DNA from: an uncultured Bacteroidota bacterium
GTDB taxonomy: Bacteria; Bacteroidota; Bacteroidia; UBA7662
Assembly (NCBI GenBank): GCA_903856555.1
Contig: CAIOCC010000012.1
Coordinates: 1-11,627 of the forward strand
Direction: 5' to 3'
DNA: 11,627 nt
The notes under the pieces were generated by a model. The model saw only the letters and a list, made by a program, of their open reading frames with translations. It was not told the origin of the DNA and made no database searches. A program made the position numbers and the translations under genes. Of this stretch, positions 7,360-11,627 are shown in pieces; the first letter of the stretch is position 1; each line of letters opens with the position of its first letter.

Positions 7360-7387
7360 GGATGCCCCGTTCCAAGCATGGATGCCC
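7360..7387. repeat. Pair of GGATGCCC direct repeats, 20-bp period
   Basis: GGATGCCC occurs at 7360-7367 and again at 7380-7387, a 20-bp spacing close to two DNA turns. The second copy is part of the palindrome GCATGGATGC (7376-7385) and ends one base before the -7 box of the short-chain dehydrogenase gene. The pair sits where a promoter lacking a -33 box could be helped by an activator. It may also be chance. Confidence 0.35.
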
Positions 7388-7388
7388 T

Positions 7389-7396
7389 TACTTTTG
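7389..7396 (+). promoter_or_regulatory. Putative -7 box of the SDR-rnhB unit
   Basis: TACTTTTG is an exact TAnnTTTG match. No TTTG is present at -33. The predicted transcription start (about 7400) coincides with the chosen ATG at 7400, so this would be a leaderless mRNA. Confidence 0.5.
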
Positions 7397-7399
7397 GGT

Positions 7400-8131
7400 A
7401 TGTCTACAACCATCAATGATTCAAATTCAGCCAAACCTGGTCCACGCCGCGTGGCCGTTGTTACCGGGGTCAGCCGGGGCATAGGCCGGGAAATCGCTGG
7501 TCAATTGCTGGCCCAGGGCTGGGTGGTTTATGGATGCGCTCGGCGTTCCCCCCAGGATTTGGAATGGTCGGATGATACGGGTCGCCTGCATTATGCCTCG
7601 GCGGATTTGTCCACCGAAGCGGGTTGCCAAGGATGGATCGACTTTGTGACCCAACACTGCGATCGGGTGGACATGCTGGTTCACAACGCGGGTTCCTTTG
7701 TGGCGGATACGCTGATGGATGCTCCGGCCGGTCAATTGGAAGGGCAGATGTCCCTGCATGTTTACAGCGCTTACCGCCTCAGCAGGGCCTTGCATCCTTT
7801 GTTGAAAAAGTCCGACCGACCCTATGTGTTCACGCTTTGTTCGGTGGCGTCTTTGAGGGCCTATCCCGGAGGGGCCTCCTATTGCATTAGCAAATTTGCC
7901 TTGCTGGGATTCACCAAAATGTTACGCCAGGAATGGATCCAAGAAGGCATCGCTGTTTCGGCCATCTTGCCCGGTGCCGTTTATACGGATTCCTGGTCCG
8001 CAAGTCCTTGGCCCCAAGAGCGTTTGATGCCCCCCGCCGATGTGGCTGCGGCCATCTTGCATGCCTATTCGTCCTCGCCCCGGACGGTTTTTGAAGAAAT
8101 TCTCCTTCGTCCCTTCCAAGGCGATTTGTAA
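7400..8131 (+). CDS. Short-chain dehydrogenase/reductase (SDR) family oxidoreductase
   Basis: A 243-residue classical-type SDR, an NAD(P)-dependent oxidoreductase with a Rossmann fold. The cofactor motif TGVSRGIG is at 22-29, the structural NAG at 96-98 (HNAGS), the catalytic serine is Ser148 in TLCSVAS, and the catalytic Tyr161-xxx-Lys165 is in YCISK. The post-catalytic PG is at 191-192. The Asn of the SDR catalytic tetrad, normally in an N-V-x-S-A-Y pattern, appears to be His120 (LHVYSAY). Arg49 in CARRS suggests NADPH preference, by analogy. The start at 7400 gives a normal-length N-terminus; the ATG at 7382 would add six residues. The substrate cannot be inferred. rnhB follows after 32 bp and is probably cotranscribed. 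Confidence 0.88.
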   Translation: MSTTINDSNSAKPGPRRVAVVTGVSRGIGREIAGQLLAQGWVVYGCARRSPQDLEWSDDTGRLHYASADLSTEAGCQGWIDFVTQHCDRVDMLVHNAGSFVADTLMDAPAGQLEGQMSLHVYSAYRLSRALHPLLKKSDRPYVFTLCSVASLRAYPGGASYCISKFALLGFTKMLRQEWIQEGIAVSAILPGAVYTDSWSASPWPQERLMPPADVAAAILHAYSSSPRTVFEEILLRPFQGDL

Positions 8132-8134
8132 TCG

Positions 8135-8158
8135 TTGTTGAACGCAACGTTCGAACAA
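8135..8158 (+). other. Hairpin in the rnhB leader
   Basis: TTGTTGAACG (8135-8144) pairs with CGTTC-G-AACAA (8148-8158) around the 3-nt loop CAA, giving ten pairs with a single bulged G at 8153. It occupies most of the 32-bp gap between the SDR stop and the rnhB ATG at 8164. No U-tract follows, so a terminator is unlikely. An effect on rnhB translation or mRNA stability is possible. Confidence 0.45.
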
Positions 8159-8163
8159 ACCGC

Positions 8164-8769
8164 ATGGCCGGATTCCCCCCATCCAAAAAAGGACCCATCC
8201 AAGGATATGTCCCACCCATCGAGGGTGAAGCGGGATGCGACGAGGCCGGCAGGGGCTGCTTGGCCGGTCCGGTGGTAGCGGCCGCTGTGATCCTGGACCC
8301 CCACACGGATTGGTCGATGTTACGGGATTCCAAAAAACTATCCGAGGCACAGCGCGAACAATACGCTCAGCGCATCCGCGAGCAGGCCCTAGGCTGGGCG
8401 GTGGGGATTTGCAGCCCGGCCGAAATCGATCAAATGAACATCCTGCAGGCCAGTATTTTGGCGATGCATCGGGCCTTGGAACAACTCGACTTGGTCCCTC
8501 AGTTGATTCTGGTGGACGGTAACCGATTCAAGGCCTGGGGGGAGGTGCCCCATCGCTGCGAAATCCGAGGGGATGGGCGTTTTTGCAGCATCGCAGCGGC
8601 CGGTATCTTGGCCAAAACCCACCGGGATGCCCTCATGATGGAAGCGCATAGTGGATTTCCAACCTATGGATGGGATCGTAACAAAGGCTACCCAACGGCG
8701 GAACACCGCAACGCCGTGCAAACGCTGGGCCCCACGCCTTTGCATCGCCTGACCTTCCGGATTCGCTGA
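8164..8769 (+). CDS. rnhB: Ribonuclease HII
   Basis: A cytoplasmic endonuclease that cuts the RNA strand of RNA/DNA hybrids and removes single ribonucleotides misincorporated in DNA. It is 201 residues, normal length. The catalytic motif CDEAGRGCLAGPV spans 25-37 with Asp26 and Glu27. DSKKLS is at 55-60, the third acidic site is Asp118 in VDGNRF, and GDGRFCSIAAAGILAKTHRD (136-155) supplies the remaining conserved block. The family usually has a serine in AASILAK; here it is glycine (AAGILAK). GWDRNKGYPTAEH (169-181) is also conserved. The C-terminus LTFRIR falls in a 17-bp tandem repeat, whose second copy supplies the stop codon. The ATG at 8164 leaves a 20-residue extension before the catalytic strand; no better start is visible. 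Confidence 0.95.
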   Translation: MAGFPPSKKGPIQGYVPPIEGEAGCDEAGRGCLAGPVVAAAVILDPHTDWSMLRDSKKLSEAQREQYAQRIREQALGWAVGICSPAEIDQMNILQASILAMHRALEQLDLVPQLILVDGNRFKAWGEVPHRCEIRGDGRFCSIAAAGILAKTHRDALMMEAHSGFPTYGWDRNKGYPTAEHRNAVQTLGPTPLHRLTFRIR

Positions 8770-8794
8770 CCTTCCGGATTCGCTGGCCTTCCGG
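8749..8794 (+). repeat. 17-bp tandem repeat at the rnhB 3' end
   Basis: The unit CTGACCTTCCGGATTCG occurs at 8749-8765 and 8766-8782 as two exact copies. A partial third copy follows at 8783-8794 with 11 of 12 bases matching. Because 17 is not a multiple of three, the second copy is read in a shifted frame, and its TGA (8767-8769) ends rnhB. The array fills the space between the convergent rnhB and lpxD-like genes. Confidence 0.9.
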
Positions 8795-8802
8795 CGGAAC
8801 GT

Positions 8803-9729
8803 TTAGGGCTCCAGGAGCCGACGCAATCCGATGATTTCGCGGTGTACATCGCGCACATCCCGGGCCGGCGTTCCAAAATACGTTTTTCCTCCGGGGATGG
8901 ATTTGGTAACCCCCGATTGCCCCAGCACATTCGCGCCTTCCCCAATATCGATGTCTTTTTGTACGCCCACTTGGCCCCAAAGACAGACCCCGTCGGCAAT
9001 TCGGGTTTTGCCGCCGACCCCAACCTGCGCGGCGATCAGGCAGTTTTTGCCCACGACTACCCCGTGACCCAGGTGGACCTGGTTATCCAATTTGGTCCCT
9101 TCGCCCAAGATGGTATCGCCAGAAACCCCTTTGTCGATGGTACAGGCCGCTCCAATTTCGACTCCGTCGTGGATGATGACCCGACCGCAACTTAACAAGC
9201 GATCGTAGGAACCGTTGGGTCGCTTTTTGTAATAAAAAGCATCGGCCCCTAGAATGGAGCCGGCATGAATAATCACCCGGTCTCCGATGATGGTATCGGG
9301 GTAGATCACCACATGGGGATGGATAACACAAGAGCGTCCAATGCGCACCCGGTCTCCTAACACAACGCCCTGCATGATCACGCTGTCTTCACCAATTTCG
9401 ACGTCCTGGCCGGCATGGTATTGGTGGCCCATCGGGTTGCTAAAAGGTCGGTAACGACGAACCAAGCTGTTGTAAACATCAAAAGGCGCGTCGCAGACCA
9501 GCAGGCACTTTCCGGGGGGGCATTCCATCCGGTTGTTGATCAAAACAACACTGGCGGGGGAGGACAATGCTTTGGGGTAGTACTTGGGATGGTCGCAATA
9601 GGTGAGGTCACCGGGGACCACCTTGTGAATTTCGTTGATGCCGGTAACCAGCAGGGAAGGGTCGCCGATGATTTCAAGGCCGAGTTCAGCGGCCAGACTG
9701 GGCAGGTGCAGGGGATCGCGCAGTTGCAT
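8803..9729 (-). CDS. LpxD-family UDP-3-O-acylglucosamine N-acyltransferase (probable LpxD paralogue)
   Basis: A 308-residue hexapeptide-repeat acyltransferase. Residues 1-95 form the LpxD-type N-terminal domain (LTYCDHPKYY at 42-51). A left-handed beta-helix follows (about 105-280), with repeats such as GEDSVI, GDRVRI, GRSCVI and GDRVII. GADAFYYKKR (161-170), ACTIDKG (195-201) and LDNQVHLGHGVVVGKN (214-229) align with E. coli LpxD; His222 matches the catalytic His239. LpxD transfers a 3-hydroxyacyl chain to the glucosamine nitrogen in lipid A synthesis. Bacteroidota often carry a canonical LpxD of about 340 residues in the lpx cluster plus a shorter paralogue near sucD or efp. The length and the lack of lpx neighbours suggest the paralogue, whose substrate may differ. 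sucD lies about 3 kb away in this window. Confidence 0.82.
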   Translation of the reverse strand: MQLRDPLHLPSLAAELGLEIIGDPSLLVTGINEIHKVVPGDLTYCDHPKYYPKALSSPASVVLINNRMECPPGKCLLVCDAPFDVYNSLVRRYRPFSNPMGHQYHAGQDVEIGEDSVIMQGVVLGDRVRIGRSCVIHPHVVIYPDTIIGDRVIIHAGSILGADAFYYKKRPNGSYDRLLSCGRVIIHDGVEIGAACTIDKGVSGDTILGEGTKLDNQVHLGHGVVVGKNCLIAAQVGVGGKTRIADGVCLWGQVGVQKDIDIGEGANVLGQSGVTKSIPGGKTYFGTPARDVRDVHREIIGLRRLLEP

Positions 9730-9749
9730 GATGGTCGTGGTTTTGAATC

Positions 9750-9757
9750 CAAAGATA
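9750..9757 (-). promoter_or_regulatory. Putative -7 box of the lpxD-like gene
   Basis: On the minus strand the sequence is TATCTTTG, an exact TAnnTTTG match. Predicted start is about 9746, giving a leader of roughly 17 nt before the ATG at 9729. No TTTG is found at -33; that position is occupied by the opposing gcvT -7 box. Confidence 0.5.
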
Positions 9758-9759
9758 AG

Positions 9760-9770
9760 TCCGGTCCGGA
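9760..9770. promoter_or_regulatory. Possible operator dyad between divergent promoters
   Basis: TCCGG-T-CCGGA is an 11-bp dyad with a single central base. It lies between the back-to-back -7 boxes of the lpxD-like gene (9750-9757) and gcvT (9774-9781), two bases from the first and three from the second. A protein bound there could affect both promoters. The dyad is seen directly; regulation is inference. TCCGGA-type palindromes are easy to form in GC-rich DNA. Confidence 0.3.
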
Positions 9771-9773
9771 GCG

Positions 9774-9781
9774 TACTTTTG
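9774..9781 (+). promoter_or_regulatory. Putative -7 box of gcvT-comB
   Basis: TACTTTTG is an exact TAnnTTTG match, with no TTTG at -33. Predicted start is about 9785, so gcvT would have a leader of around 100 nt (9785-9886). The leader opens with a possible GGGGT/ACCCC stem (9783-9795, 3-nt loop). The rest is G-poor on the sense strand, with CACCGAA three times (9806-9812, 9827-9833, 9846-9852) and ACCTCCA twice. I see no glycine riboswitch core in it. Confidence 0.48.
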
Positions 9782-9886
9782 GGGGGTTCGACCCCTTCTA
9801 TTTTCCACCGAATCGATCAAGACCCTCACCGAACCGACCAACCTCCACCGAACCTTCTAACCTCCAGCAAAATCCCCGTCAAACCC

Positions 9887-10999
9887 ATGGATTCAACCAC
9901 CGTACGCACCACGCCCCTGCATTCGACCCATCGAGCCCTTCACGCCAAGATGGTTCCCTTTGCCGGCTTTGATATGCCGGTTAGTTACAGCGGTATCAAG
10001 GCCGAACACCTGGCGGTGCGTTCCGCCTGCGGTCTCTTTGACGTATCGCACATGGGGGAATTTAGGGTCAGCGGTCCCGGGGCCCTGGAATTTCTAGAAA
10101 AGGTGACTTCCAACCACGTGGCTTCGCTTTTTCCTGGCCGGGTTCAGTATTCCTGCATGCCCAACGGTCGAGGTGGTTTGGTGGACGATTTGTTGGTTTA
10201 CAACCTGGCCCCTGAATCTTATTTGTTGGTGGTCAATGCGGGGAACCTCCGCAAAGATTGGGAATGGCTCAACAGCCATCGACCAACCGACGGCCGTGTG
10301 GTGATGGAGGATGTGTCGGATGCCACCGCCTTGTTGGCCTTGCAAGGGCCTCGTGCCTTGGAGATCCTGCAGCCCCTTTGCGATGTTGATTTGTCCGGCT
10401 TGGCTTACTATCATTTTACCCACGCCACGGTGGCCGGTATAGGTTCGGTCCTGGTCTCGGCGACCGGCTACACCGGAGCAGGGGGTTTTGAGCTCTATGT
10501 TCCCTCCGAGCAGGCCACCAAGCTCTGGGATGCCCTCATGGCGGGCGGAGCAGCGCACGGTCTCGTGCCGTGTGGTTTGGGTTGCCGCGATACCCTCCGG
10601 CTCGAAATGGGTTTTTGCTTGTACGGCAACGATATCGACGAAGAGACTTCTCCCATCGAGGCAGGGCTTTCCTGGATCACCTCCTTCAAAAAGGATTTTA
10701 TTGACAAAGATCTTTTGTTGGAACAAAAGAAAAACGGAACATCCCGTCGTCTGGTGGGCTTTGTTATGGAAGACAAAGGCATTCCTCGTCACGGTTATCG
10801 CCTCTGCGATGCCGCCGGTTTGGAAATCGGCAGGGTGACCTCCGGTTCCGAATCCATTTCGACGGGTCGATACATTGGGATGGGGTATGTGACTGCCGAA
10901 TATGCAGCGCCCGGTAGCGTTGTTTTTGTTGAGAATAGGGACCGCCTCCTGCGTGCTGTCACCGTTCGCCCGCCTTTTATCCCCGTCAAAGGGTCATAA
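9887..10999 (+). CDS. gcvT: Glycine cleavage system aminomethyltransferase (T protein)
   Basis: This enzyme transfers the aminomethyl carbon from the lipoyl H protein to tetrahydrofolate, giving methylene-THF and ammonia. It is 370 residues, normal length. The N-terminus TPLHSTHRALHAKMVPFAGF (9-28) and VRSACGLFDVSHMGE (44-58) are family hallmarks. The catalytic Asp101 lies in GLVDDLLVY (97-105). GYTGAGGFELY (194-204) and GLGCRDTLRLEMGF (230-243) are also conserved, and the C-terminal barrel contains GRVTSGSESIS (315-325), near the usual form. The start at 9887 gives a standard N-terminus; the open frame upstream to 9635 crosses the divergent promoter and the opposing gene. gcvH and gcvP are not in the window. 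A comB-family gene follows after 10 bp and is surely cotranscribed. Confidence 0.96.
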   Translation: MDSTTVRTTPLHSTHRALHAKMVPFAGFDMPVSYSGIKAEHLAVRSACGLFDVSHMGEFRVSGPGALEFLEKVTSNHVASLFPGRVQYSCMPNGRGGLVDDLLVYNLAPESYLLVVNAGNLRKDWEWLNSHRPTDGRVVMEDVSDATALLALQGPRALEILQPLCDVDLSGLAYYHFTHATVAGIGSVLVSATGYTGAGGFELYVPSEQATKLWDALMAGGAAHGLVPCGLGCRDTLRLEMGFCLYGNDIDEETSPIEAGLSWITSFKKDFIDKDLLLEQKKNGTSRRLVGFVMEDKGIPRHGYRLCDAAGLEIGRVTSGSESISTGRYIGMGYVTAEYAAPGSVVFVENRDRLLRAVTVRPPFIPVKGS

Positions 11000-11009
11000 C
11001 CGCTTCAGA

Positions 11010-11627
11010 ATGGCAAATCAGGGTCTTTTGTTGCAGGTGGCCTTTACCCCCGAAGAACTGGGGACGACCGTTGTCCAAAACACACGGGTGGTCGTTTTGG
11101 ACGTCTTGCGGGCTACCTCTGCCATATGTGCGGGCCTTCATGCTGGGATTCGTGCGTTTCGCCCCGTCCTTACCACCGAACAAAGCTTGGCCCTGGCAGT
11201 GGAGGGGTATATCCCGGCAGCCGAACGCGATGGACTGGTAGCCCCTGGCTTTGAGGTCGGGAATTCCCCCTTGGTTTTTCGCGAGTCCCGCTTCCAAGGC
11301 ACCCAAATAGCCTTGACCACGACCAACGGAACGCGGGCATTGCATGCCGCCAGGGATGCAGGGGCCATCGAAATTTTGGTGGGTGCGTTTTTGGGTTTGG
11401 AGGCCTTGCTGGAGGAGCTCAGCCAAAATCCATGGCCCACCGTGCTTTTGGGTTCGGGTTGGCAGGGCAAATTCAGCTTGGAGGATACCTTGTTGGCCGG
11501 GGCCCTGGCCGAGGGACTTTTGACGCGTTCCCTAGGGTACCATGCCCAGGATGACCGTGTTCAGGCCGCCCGTTCCTTGTGGCAAAACCACCGCCACGAT
11601 CTACGTGCAGCTATTCGATTGTCATCG
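11010..11627 (+). CDS. 2-phosphosulfolactate phosphatase family protein (ComB-like), 3' end outside window
   Basis: An open frame of 206 codons running off the right edge without a stop. The N-terminus MANQGLLLQVAFTPEELG leads into VVVLDVLRATSAIC (27-40), AERDGLVAPGFEVGNSP (71-87), LTTTNGTRAL (102-111) and GSGWQGKFSLEDTLLAGAL (148-166), all ComB-family motifs in order. In methanogens ComB is the Mg-dependent phosphatase that converts 2-phosphosulfolactate to sulfolactate in coenzyme M synthesis. Bacteroidota do not make coenzyme M, so the product's use here is unclear; a route to sulfonates such as cysteate for sulfonolipids is one speculative possibility. It is probably only a few tens of residues short of complete. 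The ATG lies 10 bp after gcvT, with no Shine-Dalgarno. Confidence 0.85.
   Translation, partial: MANQGLLLQVAFTPEELGTTVVQNTRVVVLDVLRATSAICAGLHAGIRAFRPVLTTEQSLALAVEGYIPAAERDGLVAPGFEVGNSPLVFRESRFQGTQIALTTTNGTRALHAARDAGAIEILVGAFLGLEALLEELSQNPWPTVLLGSGWQGKFSLEDTLLAGALAEGLLTRSLGYHAQDDRVQAARSLWQNHRHDLRAAIRLSS

Noticed and set aside
8755..8796. CCGGA/TCCGG pairs in the tandem repeat as a terminator stem
   Set aside because: The pairing follows from the palindrome TCCGGA repeating each 17 bp; stems are only 5 bp with no U-tract.
9635..9886. An 84-codon N-terminal extension of gcvT
   Set aside because: It overlaps the start of the opposing lpxD-like gene and the divergent promoters, and GcvT normally begins near the TPLHSTHRALHA segment.
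10094..10792. A 232-codon open frame on the minus strand inside gcvT
   Set aside because: It lies wholly antisense to a complete, motif-rich gcvT and shows no recognisable domain. Its length is explained by the codon bias of the sense gene.
9872..10990. ATCCCCGTCAAA occurs at 9872-9883 and 10979-10990, flanking gcvT as a 12-bp direct repeat
   Set aside because: The second copy encodes the conserved end of GcvT (IPVK), and no mobile-element features accompany the repeats. A 12-mer repeat over this span is most likely chance.
1..11627. CRISPR arrays, tRNA genes, insertion sequences, phage or defence genes
   Set aside because: I saw no regularly spaced repeats, cloverleaf sequence, transposase or defence-family motifs. 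All genes are metabolic, envelope or nucleic-acid maintenance genes with similar codon use.

Overview
The window reads as ordinary chromosomal DNA of a Bacteroidota bacterium with fairly GC-rich sequence. The evidence is: the run etfB-etfA-bifunctional nuclease with UVR tail-NupC, which I recall from flavobacteria-like genomes; EtfA with a CSKPVSD segment; an LpxD paralogue of about 308 residues; a gcvT-comB pair; start codons that almost all lack a Shine-Dalgarno sequence; and several TAnnTTTG -7 promoter boxes, the form used by the Bacteroidota primary sigma factor. I cannot place it below phylum with confidence. Thirteen protein genes are supported. No tRNA, rRNA, CRISPR array or mobile element was seen.

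Layout. Positions 89-4827 (+): etfB, etfA, a DUF151 nuclease, a concentrative nucleoside transporter and an exported solute-binding-like protein. A strong hairpin lies between etfA and the nuclease. Positions 4839-7318 (-): a MlaE-type permease overlapping a MlaF-type ATPase, followed by sucD, which has its own well-formed promoter. Positions 7400-8769 (+): a short-chain dehydrogenase and rnhB. Positions 8803-9729 (-): an LpxD-family acyltransferase. Positions 9887-11627 (+): gcvT and the 5' part of a comB-family gene that runs off the right edge.

The genes serve central and envelope functions: electron transfer from acyl-CoA dehydrogenases (EtfAB), the TCA cycle (SucD), glycine cleavage (GcvT), nucleoside uptake, RNA/DNA hybrid removal (RnhB), lipid A acylation (LpxD family) and envelope lipid transport (MlaEF-like). 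No obviously new multi-gene system is present.

The most informative signals are in the non-coding DNA. My manual scan of both strands found six exact TAnnTTTG matches, all in gene-leading intergenic regions and all pointing at the adjacent gene. They define the transcription units etfBA-nuclease-nupC-SBP, mlaEF, sucD, SDR-rnhB, lpxD-like and gcvT-comB. Two lie so close to the start codon that the mRNAs should be leaderless or nearly so. The lpxD-like/gcvT pair is divergent, with two -7 boxes facing away from each other around a short dyad. A 17-bp tandem duplication creates the rnhB stop codon.
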